From an uncultured Oscillospiraceae bacterium (GTDB lineage: Bacteria; Bacillota; Clostridia; Oscillospirales; Oscillospiraceae), in contig CALWXQ010000001.1 of NCBI GenBank assembly GCA_944385545.1, positions 1-48,696 of the forward strand: a DNA stretch of 48,696 nt, read 5' to 3'. Below are positions 36,348-44,749 of this stretch, piece by piece. The notes under the pieces are model-generated. The model saw nothing but the letters and a program-made list of their open reading frames with translations. It was not told the DNA's origin and did not search any database. Made by a program: the position numbers and the translations under genes. Position 1 is the first letter of the stretch. Every line of letters begins with the position of its first letter.

Positions 36348-37125
36348 CTATCATATGCATACCCGGGTCTCCTTCGACGGCTCGGATTCCGGAGCGCGGA
36401 TGGCCAAGGCGGCTTTGGACAAGGGACTGAAGGAGATCTGCTTTACCGATCATATCGACTATGATCCCCTGGCCAAGGAGCAGACCATGGCCTTTGACAC
36501 TGCGGCCTACAATGCGGAATATGAAGGCCTGGAGCTGCCGGGATTGAAGATCCGACGGGGCATGGAATTCGGCATGGATCTGACGAATCTGTCCCAATTC
36601 AAGCAGGACTTGCGGCGCAGGCCCTTTGACTTTGTCCTGGGTTCTGTCCACTTTGTGGACGATGTGGACGTGTATTACGAATCCTACTGGGCAGGCAAGA
36701 CCCAGTTCCAGGCGGAGCGGCGGTTTTTGGAGCAGACCCTGGCCTGCGTGGAGCTGCACGAGGATTTTGATGTTTTAGCCCATCTGAGCTTTATCAGCAA
36801 GGCCTGGTCCAATCCCAGCAAGCGTCTGCTGCCCTATGAGGAGCACCGGCAGATTGTGGACGAGATCCTGAAGGTTCTGGTTCGCAAGGACAAAGGGCTG
36901 GAGATGAACACCAGCGGCGTAGATCGCTGCGGCGGATTTTTGCCCACCCGGGAATACTTCTGCCGTTTCCGGGAACTGGGAGGACGGATCGTTACGGTAG
37001 GCTCCGACGCCCATAACAGCGGCAGAGTGGGCCAGTATACCCATGAGGCCTGTGAGATTTTGCGGGATATCTTCGGGTATGTGTGCACCTTTGAAGGACG
37101 CAAGCCCATTTTCCATAGGCTGTAA
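36340..37125 (+). CDS. hisK: PHP-type histidinol-phosphatase
   Basis: 261 residues, the usual HisK/HisJ length. Hydrolyses histidinol-phosphate, the last-but-one step of histidine synthesis. PHP metal motifs are all present: DYHMHTRVS at the N-terminus, TDHIDYD, RGMEFG, LGSVHFVDD, LAHLSFI and VGSDAHNSG. PHP proteins also act on other phosphoesters, so substrate certainty is moderate; no other his genes are nearby. Overlap with mutY indicates translational coupling. Confidence 0.8.
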   Translation: MFDYHMHTRVSFDGSDSGARMAKAALDKGLKEICFTDHIDYDPLAKEQTMAFDTAAYNAEYEGLELPGLKIRRGMEFGMDLTNLSQFKQDLRRRPFDFVLGSVHFVDDVDVYYESYWAGKTQFQAERRFLEQTLACVELHEDFDVLAHLSFISKAWSNPSKRLLPYEEHRQIVDEILKVLVRKDKGLEMNTSGVDRCGGFLPTREYFCRFRELGGRIVTVGSDAHNSGRVGQYTHEACEILRDIFGYVCTFEGRKPIFHRL

Positions 37126-37173
37126 GGCCGGCGGTGCGGGTGTGCCGCCCTTGGGAATCTCTGAATCCATCAT

Positions 37174-37234
37174 CTTGTGGCTGAGCCAAACGCTCTCGGC
37201 GTTATAGCGTTTGCCGATTTCATCAGAGCTTCCC
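37174..37234 (-). repeat. terminal fragment of a dispersed element related to the one at 41159
   Basis: Read on the minus strand, this segment starts AAGGGAAGCTCTGATGAAAT and matches the left end of the 41159 element over about 60 bases at roughly 80 percent, ending GGCTCAGCC in both. It is a solo end, with no matching right end nearby. Confidence 0.6.
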
Positions 37235-37263
37235 TTGCATTCTTTTCCGGAATATGCTAATAT
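37235..37263 (+). promoter_or_regulatory. candidate promoter of the sugar transferase
   Basis: TTGCAT at 37235-37240, 17-base spacer, TAATAT at 37258-37263, directly abutting the repeat fragment. If used, the message has a leader of about 380 bases. Confidence 0.5.
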
Positions 37264-37280
37264 TTATCATAGTGCCTGCT

Positions 37281-37514
37281 GAATAAGCCGCTTTCCGCGG
37301 CTTATTCCCCGCCACAGGCGGGAAATTGAAAAAAACGGCTATTTCCAACCATTTTTTCAATTCAGACGCGTATCAATGTGTATTTTGGATGATGCGGCGC
37401 ACCGCATCATCCAAACAGGTGCAAAGTTTTTCGCTGAAAGGCGAAAAACCTTGCACTGGAACAACGCAAAAAAGTCCGGAAAGCCTTGGCTTGCGAGGGC
37501 TTTTGCGTTGTTCC
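37281..37514. repeat. six consecutive hairpins upstream of the sugar transferase
   Basis: Stems in order: 37281-37291/37297-37307 (11 bp), 37308-37313/37317-37322 (6 bp), 37324-37334/37352-37362 (11 bp), 37384-37397/37402-37415 (14 bp), 37419-37434/37441-37456 (16 bp, one mismatch), 37458-37471/37501-37514 (14 bp with an inner AAGCC/GGCTT stem). The whole 234-base stretch is almost nothing but inverted repeats, with no gene. Confidence 0.8.
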
Positions 37515-37652
37515 GTACGCATTATCATATGTCTGCTGCCTGAACCGGAGGCGGAAACCGGCTTTTGTCCCGGGGAATGGAGAGAGGCTTGCATGATCCG
37601 GCAGAACTGACGATACGATCCTGAAATATGCAAAAAGGATGTGCGATAGACA

Positions 37653-39053
37653 ATGAGGAAGCTAAGCCGCGGTGCCTATGAGGACACCAAGGGATTTGTC
37701 CGCGTTGCGGAGACGCTGCTGGAGGTTCTGATCCTGACTGTCCAGTATTACTTTATCTGGAAATGGGGATACGACCTTTCCTATTTTGCCTACAAGGGCA
37801 AATATGTGCTCATGGGGGTTTACGGGGTTCTGATCTATGTGTTTTTCCAGAATTCCGAGTGCACGCTGTTCGGCCAGCTCCAGCGGATCGACCTGGTGCT
37901 GGGACAGATCATTTCCCTGTTTTTGGCCAACTTTATTACCTATTTCCAGCTGTGCCTCATTGCCAATACCATGCTCTCGCCCTCGCCGCTGCTGGTGCTG
38001 TTTTGCGTGGAGATTGTGACGGCGGTGATCCTGGTGCACATCTACACAGGCTTGTATCATAAGATGTACGCGCCCCATAAGATGCTGTTGATCTACGGCC
38101 ATAAGCGGGGTGTGGGACTGAAGATCAAGATGGATTCCCGCCGGGATAAGTATAATATCAGCAAGCTGATCAATGTGGACGAGGGCTTTGAAGCCATCTG
38201 CCAGGAGATCCCGAAGTATGACGCGGTGATCCTGACCGACGTGCCTGCGGAGATCCGCAACGACATCCTGAAATTCTGCTACCGCTACCGGGTTCGTACC
38301 TATGTGGCGCCGAAACTGACGGATATCATGCTCCGGGGCGCGCAGAATAACAACCTGTTTGACACCCCCCTGCTAACGGTGAAGGGCACCGGCCTGACGC
38401 CTGCCCAGCGGGTGGCCAAGCGGGGGATGGATCTGATCCTGTGCCTGGCTGCTTTGGTGGTGGCGGCGCCGGTGATGCTCCTGGTTGCCCTGGCCATTAA
38501 GCTGGAGGATGGCGGCCCTGTGTTTTACAAGCAGAAGCGGCTGACCCGCAACGGGGTGGAATTTGAGATTCTGAAATTCCGAAGCATGGTGGTGGACGCG
38601 GAGAAGTATGTGGGAGCGGTGCTTGCCACCGACCGGGATCCCCGCATTACCAAAGTAGGCAGAGTCATCCGGCCTGTGCGCCTGGACGAATTGCCCCAGC
38701 TTCTGAACATCCTTAAGGGGGATATGAGCGTGGTAGGCCCCCGGCCGGAGCGAAAGGCCATTGCCGAGGAATACAGTCGGGAGCTACCGGAATTTGATTA
38801 CCGGCTGAAGGTTCGTGGCGGCCTCACCGGCTACGCCCAAATCTACGGGAAATACAACACCAGCGCCTATGACAAGCTGCGGCTGGATCTGATGTATATT
38901 GAAAACTACTCCCTGCTGCTGGACATCAAGCTCATAATCCTGACCCTGCGGATCCTGTTCCGGAAGGAGAGCACCGAGGGCATCGACAAGGCCCAGGAGG
39001 ATCAGCAGCGGGCGGACGAGCTGCTGCGCCAGCTGGAGGATCAGCAGCACTAA
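37653..39053 (+). CDS. polyprenyl glycosylphosphotransferase (WcaJ-type sugar transferase)
   Basis: 466 residues. Starts surface glycan synthesis by moving a sugar-1-phosphate to undecaprenyl phosphate. The N-terminal part has about four spans and a CoA-binding-like domain (LLIYGHKRGVG). After a fifth hydrophobic segment (LCLAALVVAAPVMLLVALAI) comes the catalytic domain: VFYKQKRLTRNG, FEILKFRSMVVDAE with the Asp-Glu pair, GRVIRPVRLDELPQLLNILKG, and SVVGPRPERK. It ends in a Glu/Gln-rich tail. The start at 37653 has a weak AAGGATG site. The initiating enzyme stands alone here without a visible polysaccharide cluster. Confidence 0.93.
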   Translation: MRKLSRGAYEDTKGFVRVAETLLEVLILTVQYYFIWKWGYDLSYFAYKGKYVLMGVYGVLIYVFFQNSECTLFGQLQRIDLVLGQIISLFLANFITYFQLCLIANTMLSPSPLLVLFCVEIVTAVILVHIYTGLYHKMYAPHKMLLIYGHKRGVGLKIKMDSRRDKYNISKLINVDEGFEAICQEIPKYDAVILTDVPAEIRNDILKFCYRYRVRTYVAPKLTDIMLRGAQNNNLFDTPLLTVKGTGLTPAQRVAKRGMDLILCLAALVVAAPVMLLVALAIKLEDGGPVFYKQKRLTRNGVEFEILKFRSMVVDAEKYVGAVLATDRDPRITKVGRVIRPVRLDELPQLLNILKGDMSVVGPRPERKAIAEEYSRELPEFDYRLKVRGGLTGYAQIYGKYNTSAYDKLRLDLMYIENYSLLLDIKLIILTLRILFRKESTEGIDKAQEDQQRADELLRQLEDQQH

Positions 39054-39156
39054 AGAATCTCTCGCGAACTGCTTTCGTAGTTTGGGACGGGATCGTATCG
39101 CATGGGTATTTAGCTTCCTTAAAGTCCATGGATTGCAGAAACGGAGGCGGTGACGC

Positions 39157-40692
39157 ATGGGCAAAATGAACCGAAAACCCAGCGGCAACAGTTTGATCCG
39201 GCTGGGGATTGTGATCGTTTCGCTGTTGTTTCAGGTGGGCTGGCTGCTTCTGCTGGCCATTGAGCTGACCAATTACTCCGCCTGGATCTCCATGGCGACC
39301 ACGGTTTTGAGCGTTTTGATGGTGCTGCGGCTTTACAGCCAGCAAACCAACGTGGCGATGAAGATCTCCTGGATCATGCTGATCCTGGCCTTTCCCGTTA
39401 TGGGGCTGGGAATGTATCTGCTGTTTGTGATCCTGGGCGACCCCGGCGTTGGGAAACGGATGCGGAAGATGCACATAAGCATGAGCAAACGGTTTTGCCA
39501 GGATCCGGCAGTGCAGGAACGGCTGGAACAGGTGGATCTGTCCGCCGCCAACCAGTGCAGATATCTGTGGAATGCCGGGGGATGGCCGGTGTATGAAAAC
39601 ACCCAGGTGGATTACTATTCGGAGGCCGTCCAGGCCTTTGAGGTCATGAAGCGGGAATTGGAGAAAGCGGAGTCCTTCATCTTCATGGAGTATTTCATCG
39701 TGGAGGACGGTTCTTCCTTCCGGGAGCTGGAGGAGATCCTAATTCGCAAGGCGAAGCAGGGCGTGGAAGTCCGACTGCTGTATGACGATATCGGCAGCAT
39801 TGGCTATGTGAACATGTTCTTCGCCAAGCGGCTCAACGATCAGGGAATCCAGTGCCATCCCTTTAACCCGGCTCTGCCGGTGCTGAATCTGTTTTTGAAC
39901 CACCGGGATCACCGCAAGGTCACGGTGATCGACGGGAAAGTGGGCTTTACCGGGGGATATAACCTGGCCGACGCCTACTTTGACCGGACGCATCCTTATG
40001 GGAAATGGAAGGATACGGGTCTTCGCCTGGAGGGGGAGGCGGTGCGGAGCCTGACCGCTATTTTCCTGGAGATCTGGGGAGTGATCCGCAAGGACGAGGA
40101 AAATATCGGACAGTATCTGGATATCATTCACCGGGTTCCAGGACGGGGATTTGTCCAGCCCTTCGCGGATAATCCCCTGGGGCCGGATCGAACCACGGAG
40201 GATGTGTATTTGAACCTGACATCCCAGGCCAATAAGACCCTGTATTTCATGACTCCCTATCTGATTATCACCGATGAAATGAGCAGAGCTCTGGGGTTGG
40301 CGGCCAGGCGGGGGGTGGATGTTCGGATCATTACCCCCGGAGTGCCGGATAAAAAGACGGTGTTTGCCCTGACCCGCACCTACTATGTGGGCTTGGTTCG
40401 CCAGGGAGTGCGGATCTATGAGTATGCTCCGGGCTTCTGCCATGCCAAAGAGTGCATCTGTGACGGGAAGATCGCCACGGTGGGCACCTCCAACCTGGAT
40501 TACCGGAGCCTGTATCACCATTTTGAAAACAATGTTCTGCTCACAGGATGCGAAGCGGTAGACGCTGTGGCCGCTGATTTTGAGGCCATGTTCCCCCAAT
40601 GCCGGGAAGTGACCGAAGCGTACAAAACCGGAAAGCACGGGGTGCTGCACACCTGGCAATATCTGCTGCGGCTGTTCGCTCCGCTAATGTGA
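39157..40692 (+). CDS. cls: cardiolipin synthase
   Basis: 511 residues. Makes cardiolipin from two phosphatidylglycerols at the membrane. Two N-terminal spans (about 10-60), the PLDc_N region, then two HKD phospholipase D motifs: HRDHRKVTVIDGKVGFTGGY and HAKECICDGKIATVGTSNLD. Length is that of the two-span ClsA type. RBS GGAGG about 12 bases before the ATG. It follows the sugar transferase by 103 bases with no terminator seen, so the two may share a transcript. Confidence 0.94.
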   Translation: MGKMNRKPSGNSLIRLGIVIVSLLFQVGWLLLLAIELTNYSAWISMATTVLSVLMVLRLYSQQTNVAMKISWIMLILAFPVMGLGMYLLFVILGDPGVGKRMRKMHISMSKRFCQDPAVQERLEQVDLSAANQCRYLWNAGGWPVYENTQVDYYSEAVQAFEVMKRELEKAESFIFMEYFIVEDGSSFRELEEILIRKAKQGVEVRLLYDDIGSIGYVNMFFAKRLNDQGIQCHPFNPALPVLNLFLNHRDHRKVTVIDGKVGFTGGYNLADAYFDRTHPYGKWKDTGLRLEGEAVRSLTAIFLEIWGVIRKDEENIGQYLDIIHRVPGRGFVQPFADNPLGPDRTTEDVYLNLTSQANKTLYFMTPYLIITDEMSRALGLAARRGVDVRIITPGVPDKKTVFALTRTYYVGLVRQGVRIYEYAPGFCHAKECICDGKIATVGTSNLDYRSLYHHFENNVLLTGCEAVDAVAADFEAMFPQCREVTEAYKTGKHGVLHTWQYLLRLFAPLM

Positions 40693-40734
40693 CGGGGCAG
40701 GCTTATATTTTCCGCCCGTATCACATGACACTGC

Positions 40735-40870
40735 TGCACGATGCGCGAGGATACCCGTTGGCCTGTGGGAATCCGGCGAAGGAATTGGGAACAAAGACGC
40801 GCAAAACCTGCCGGAGGTGTACGCGGGGATCGGCCAACGGGCACCCGCGGGTTCAAATCCCGCCCCGCTT
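40735..40870 (+). ncRNA. probable structured RNA with tRNA-like T-arm (raiA-motif-like?)
   Basis: Non-coding stretch downstream of cls, closed by tandem terminators. Mutually compatible pairings: TGCGCG (40742-40747)/CGCGCA (40798-40803), CCCGTTGGCC (40754-40763)/GGCCAACGGG (40832-40841), TCCGGC (40772-40777)/GCCGGA (40810-40815), GCGGGG (40823-40828)/CCCCGC (40863-40868), and a T-arm GCGGG-TTCAAAT-CCCGC (40847-40863). Some cross, implying a pseudoknot. It is not a tRNA: no acceptor, D or anticodon arm fits. The T-arm-like hairpin in a compact clostridial RNA recalls the raiA motif, but I cannot verify this by eye. Confidence 0.6.
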
Positions 40871-40880
40871 CTGGAACAAG

Positions 40881-40914
40881 TTCCCCAACTTGGCATTCCA
40901 AGCTGGGGAATTTT
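40881..40914 (+). terminator. terminator of the structured RNA
   Basis: A 13-bp stem TTCCCCAACTTGG / CCAAGCTGGGGAA (one mismatch) with a 4-base loop, followed by T4. Confidence 0.8.
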
Positions 40915-40962
40915 GCACACGGGGTTGTCTCGAAACGTTTGTTTTGAGACAACCCCGTGTGC
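40915..40962 (+). terminator. second strong hairpin after the structured RNA
   Basis: A perfect 17-bp stem (40915-40931 with 40946-40962) and 14-base loop, followed by TTT. It backs up the preceding terminator. The following 40963-41158 is GC-rich and holds no gene I can support. Confidence 0.7.
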
Positions 40963-41158
40963 TTTGACGCTATGCGGGTTTGGCAGGCCGCGGCGGCCAA
41001 GGGCGGCAGCTTTGCCGAAGGGTGAAGGACGCTCGGCTGCGCCGGGGTTCCTCCGTTGGCCCGCCCCTTGGCTCGTCCTCCCGGGGAGAGGCGGCAAAAA
41101 TTTCGGATGTTTTACCGGGTGCTGCCGGTGGGGAAGAACACGGAAGGAACCTCACGTA

Positions 41159-41327
41159 TTAAGGAAGCTCTGATTAAATCGGCAAGAGCTGATGCCGAGA
41201 GATTTTGACTCAGCCGAAAGTTTAAAAAGTGGAGGAATACTGTATGTATTTCCCACTTTTTAAACTGCACGGATGGGGCAAAAGATCCGGCATTCAGCCG
41301 AAGACGATTTATTCAGAGCTTCCTTAA
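41159..41327. mobile_element. MITE-like element with about 50-bp terminal inverted repeats
   Basis: Left end TTAAGGAAGCTCTGATTAAA (from 41159) is mirrored by the right end (to 41327); the similarity extends imperfectly for about 50 bases. The centre is a 14-bp hairpin AGTTTAAAAAGTGG / CCACTTTTTAAACT (near 41219-41266). No frame for a transposase. A related solo end lies at 37174-37234. No clear target duplication is visible. Confidence 0.7.
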
Positions 41328-43057
41328 ATATACTGCTGGGTGTTTACGTCGATGACGCCCCGGGTGGTCAGGCGCAGGGTGGGGATCACGGGCAGGCTCA
41401 TAAAGGACAGGGTCATAAACGGATCAATGTCCTTGCCCACTCCCAGGGAGTAGGCGGCCTCCTTGGCCTGCTCCAGCAGGGCGTTCACAGTGGGCAGAGG
41501 CTTGCCGCTCATCAGCCCCGCAATCTCCAGGGGAAGCTCGGCTGCTACCTGGCTGTCCTTTGCTACCACGATGCCGCCCCGATTTTGGGCCACCCGGTTG
41601 ACGGCAAACGCCATATCCTGGTCATTGCACCCGACACAGATGATGTTATGGCTGTCATGGGCTACGGAGGTGGCTACGGCGCCTGCCTTCAGCCCGTAGC
41701 CCTTCAGATATCCGATGCCCACGTGGCGGGTATTCTTGTGCCGCTCCACCACGGCGATCTTTAATAGATCCTGAGAAGGATCCACAGCGCTGGCGTAGCC
41801 TGCGTCGGTGGTGATGATCTGGCCGGGTACCATGCCGATGACCCCTCTGGGGCGGGCGTTGGCAAAATCCGAGGCGGTGAGCACCGGCAGATGGAAGGTG
41901 TTCAATGCCCGCTTCTGAAGGTGCTCCGGAATCTGGGGCAGGGGGAAGTCAGCCACCTGACCCTGATGATAGACCCGCTTTCCCTTCTTGTATACGGTGA
42001 CCACATGGAAATCCCGCAGATCCTCCACAATGGCGAAGTCCGCCAGATACCCGGGGGCGATGGCGCCTCGGTTGTTCAGTAGGTAGTACCGGGCGGCATG
42101 GAGACAGGCCACCTGGACGGTGCGGATGGGGTCTGCGCCCAGGGCGACGGCCTTCCGGCAGATATCGTCGATATGGCCCTTCACCAGAAGATCGCTGGGG
42201 TGTTTGTCGTCGGTGCAGAACATGCAGCGGCTGAAGCACTTTTCCGACAGAATCAGGGGCATCAGGGCTTCCAGATTCTTCGCCGCGGTGCCCTCCCGGA
42301 TCATGATGAACTGGCCCAGCTTCAGCTTGGCCATGGCGTCGTCCAGGTCGGCGCATTCGTGGTCGGAGTAGACGCCGGCGGAGATATAGGCGTTCAGATC
42401 CTTCCCGGTCAGTCCTGGGGCGTGGCCGTCGATCTTCTTATGGTGGGCCTGGGAGGCGACGATTTTGGCAACGGTGCCGCTGTCGGCGCTGATGATGCCG
42501 GGGAAGTTCATCATTTCTGCCAGGCCCTGGACTCTGGGGTGCTCAAAGAAGCTGTCGATATCCCGATGATCCAGATTCGCCCCGCTTTCGTCCATGGGAG
42601 AGGCGGGGACGCAGGAGGGGATCATGAATCGTACATCCACCGGCAGGCCCTCGGTAGCCGCGAACATGTAGTCGATGCCGTCGGTGCCCATGACGTTGGT
42701 GATCTCGTGGGGATCGGTGATAACCGTGGTGGTGCCGTGGGGGATCACCGCCCGGGCAAACTCCGCCGGACTGACCAGGCTGGATTCCAAATGGATATGG
42801 GAATCCACAAATCCGGGGCAGACGATCTTCCCGGTCATGTCCACTTCCTCATGGCCGGAATAGGAGCCCATGCCGACGATCAGTCCTTCGGCTACGGCAA
42901 TGTCGCAGGTGTCCAGCTCGCCGGAGAAGACGTTGACGTAGGTGGCGTTTTTCAGCACCAGATCCGCCTTCTCCCGGCCCGCGGCCACGTCGATGATGTG
43001 CAGCTTCTTGAGCAGCTTGCGGTTGATCTTTCCGGACCAGCTTTCCGTATATGCCAT
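41324..43057 (-). CDS. ade: adenine deaminase
   Basis: 577 residues, the normal length. Converts adenine to hypoxanthine and ammonia in purine salvage. Amidohydrolase motifs: the metal-binding VDSHIHLESS, the HGTTTVITDPHE block, FCTDDKHPSDLL, and SVAHDSHNIICVG near the C-terminus. The end (TTRGVIDVNTQQYI) is family-typical, so the gene looks complete, although its TAA at 41324-41326 lies inside the inverted repeat of the adjacent element. RBS GGAAGG on the minus strand just upstream of the ATG. Single-gene unit with a structured leader. Confidence 0.95.
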   Translation of the reverse strand: MAYTESWSGKINRKLLKKLHIIDVAAGREKADLVLKNATYVNVFSGELDTCDIAVAEGLIVGMGSYSGHEEVDMTGKIVCPGFVDSHIHLESSLVSPAEFARAVIPHGTTTVITDPHEITNVMGTDGIDYMFAATEGLPVDVRFMIPSCVPASPMDESGANLDHRDIDSFFEHPRVQGLAEMMNFPGIISADSGTVAKIVASQAHHKKIDGHAPGLTGKDLNAYISAGVYSDHECADLDDAMAKLKLGQFIMIREGTAAKNLEALMPLILSEKCFSRCMFCTDDKHPSDLLVKGHIDDICRKAVALGADPIRTVQVACLHAARYYLLNNRGAIAPGYLADFAIVEDLRDFHVVTVYKKGKRVYHQGQVADFPLPQIPEHLQKRALNTFHLPVLTASDFANARPRGVIGMVPGQIITTDAGYASAVDPSQDLLKIAVVERHKNTRHVGIGYLKGYGLKAGAVATSVAHDSHNIICVGCNDQDMAFAVNRVAQNRGGIVVAKDSQVAAELPLEIAGLMSGKPLPTVNALLEQAKEAAYSLGVGKDIDPFMTLSFMSLPVIPTLRLTTRGVIDVNTQQYI

Positions 43058-43083
43058 AGGCTACCTTCCTTTCTGTGTGTGAC

Positions 43084-43178
43084 TCCGGCAGACGCTGGGG
43101 CGTCCGGCGAAATGCGGTTAAGATGCCGGACAAGGGCCGGCGGCGTTGTTGGCCACAGCTGGCCCATCGGGGACGCCG
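43084..43178 (-). promoter_or_regulatory. structured leader of ade
   Basis: The leader of about 140 bases holds two stems: CCGG-GACGC / GCGTC-CGG (about 43085-43107) and CGGCGT / ACGCCG (43141-43146, 43173-43178), the second enclosing GGCCA / TGGCC (43151-43164). I do not see a purine-riboswitch core. Possible but unidentified regulatory RNA. Confidence 0.35.
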
Positions 43179-43198
43179 CGGCTTGTAAAATTTAGGCA

Positions 43199-43227
43199 AG
43201 TATACCATAATTATCCCAAAAAGTAAA
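43199..43227 (-). promoter_or_regulatory. promoter of ade
   Basis: On the minus strand TTTACT (43222-43227), 17-base spacer, TATACT (43199-43204). Confidence 0.7.
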
Positions 43228-43279
43228 GGATCGTCGCATATTTCCCGGAACGATGGAGAAACTGACGGGAAAATCAGAC

Positions 43280-43307
43280 TTGCAAATGGACTGAAACTTG
43301 TTATAAT
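43280..43307 (+). promoter_or_regulatory. promoter of the potassium-uptake operon
   Basis: TTGCAA at 43280-43285, 16-base spacer, TATAAT at 43302-43307. Confidence 0.8.
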
Positions 43308-43359
43308 GTAGTATACACATATTTCGCCAAATGTTATTCGAAGGGAAGGAGGAAGCCTC

Positions 43360-44739
43360 TTGGACTGGAAACGCAGACTTGCGTCCTGCTGGTTTCGGCG
43401 CAGGCCGAAAACCCTCAGCGCCACCCGGATCATTGCCCTGACCTTCGCGGCCATTATCTTGACAGGGGCCTGTTTGCTGAGCCTTCCGGCAGCCTCCCGC
43501 AGCGGTGTATCCTGTGGGTTCCGTCCGGCACTGTTCACGGCCACCTCCGCCACCTGTGTTACCGGGTTGGTGCTCTATGACACCTGGAGCCAGTGGAGCG
43601 GCTTCGGCCAGGTGGTAATCATCAGCCTGATCCAAATCGGCGGGCTGGGCTTTATGTCCGCGGCTACCTTGTTTGTCTTCCTTCTGCGCAGGCGCATCGG
43701 CCTGAAGCAGCGGCTGGTCATGGCCCAGGCGCTGAGCCTGAACGAGATCGAAGGGGTGGTGCGTTTGCAGAAAACGGTGCTCATCGGCAGCTTTGCCGTA
43801 GAGGCTGTGGGCGCCGGAATTCTGACCGTCCATTTCTGGCCGGAGCATGGCTTTGCCACGGCTCTGCGCTGGGGCGCGTTTCATGCCGTCTCCGCCTTCT
43901 GTAACGCGGGCTTTGATATCTTCGGATCCATCACCCCCGGGGCGAGCCTTCTGGAATTGCAGTCGGATCCGGTGGTGCTGCTGACCCTGGGGGCGCTGGT
44001 GGTCATCGGCGGACTGGGCTTTCTGGTCTGGCAGGAGGTGGCGGAGAAACGGAGCTTCCGCAAATTCAGCGTCTATACCAAGCTGGTGCTGCTGACCACT
44101 CTGGGGCTGCTGCTTGCGGGCTGGGCGCTGACCTGCCTGCTGGAGTGGAACAATCCCGGCACCCTTGGGAATTTGAGTACCGGGGACAAGCTGCTCAACG
44201 GCCTGTTTCAGTCCATTACTCTGCGGACGGCGGGCTTTGCCTCCTTCGACCAGGGGCTGCTGACGGAGGCGGGGAAGGCTGTGTCCGTGGCGTTTATGCT
44301 GGTGGGGGGCTCCTCCGGTTCCACTGCCGGCGGTCTGAAGACAGTGACCTTCATGGTACTGCTCCTGTTCATCACTGCCCGGGCCAGAGGGCGGGGCAGT
44401 GTCCGGGCCTTCCGGCGCACCATTCCTCAGGAGCAGGTCATGGACGCAATGACCATCGCCCTGATCCTCATCGGCCTGGCTATGTTCGGCGGCGTCTTCA
44501 TCAGCGCCACGTCGCCCATCCGTTTTACCGACGGACTGTATGAGGCGGTTTCCGCCCTGGCCACTGTGGGGCTTACCGCAGGCGCCACCGGCAGCCTCAG
44601 TATCCCGGCTCAGCTGCTGATGATCGTGTATATGTATTTCGGACGGGTGGGCGTTCTGACCATCAGCCTGGGATTCCTTACGGGAAACCGGGCGGAGGAA
44701 CGATTCCGGTATGCCCAAACCAATTTGCTGATCGGATAG
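43360..44739 (+). CDS. Trk/Ktr potassium channel subunit
   Basis: 459 residues with four repeats of the K-channel-like span-pore-span fold. Selectivity-filter loops are seen as SATCVTGL, CNAGFD, TLRTAGF and ATVGLTAG. Forms the membrane pore for K+ (possibly Na+-coupled) uptake, gated by the NAD-binding subunit encoded next. The TTG start at 43360 follows AAGGAGG at 43346-43352 with ideal spacing. Genes after it are spaced or overlap closely to form one operon through dprA. Confidence 0.93.
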   Translation: MDWKRRLASCWFRRRPKTLSATRIIALTFAAIILTGACLLSLPAASRSGVSCGFRPALFTATSATCVTGLVLYDTWSQWSGFGQVVIISLIQIGGLGFMSAATLFVFLLRRRIGLKQRLVMAQALSLNEIEGVVRLQKTVLIGSFAVEAVGAGILTVHFWPEHGFATALRWGAFHAVSAFCNAGFDIFGSITPGASLLELQSDPVVLLTLGALVVIGGLGFLVWQEVAEKRSFRKFSVYTKLVLLTTLGLLLAGWALTCLLEWNNPGTLGNLSTGDKLLNGLFQSITLRTAGFASFDQGLLTEAGKAVSVAFMLVGGSSGSTAGGLKTVTFMVLLLFITARARGRGSVRAFRRTIPQEQVMDAMTIALILIGLAMFGGVFISATSPIRFTDGLYEAVSALATVGLTAGATGSLSIPAQLLMIVYMYFGRVGVLTISLGFLTGNRAEERFRYAQTNLLIG

Positions 44740-44749
44740 GGGATAGAGT

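Noticed and set aside
37281-37514. CRISPR array
   Set aside because: The repeats are unrelated hairpins of different length, not copies of one repeat with spacers, and no cas genes are near.
40847-40868. tRNA gene suggested by the T-arm GCGGGTTCAAATCCCGC
   Set aside because: No acceptor, D-arm or anticodon arm fits upstream; the flanks pair in a different structure, so it is listed as another structured RNA.
43058-43200. Purine riboswitch upstream of ade
   Set aside because: The conserved purine-riboswitch junction and loop sequences are not visible on the minus strand.
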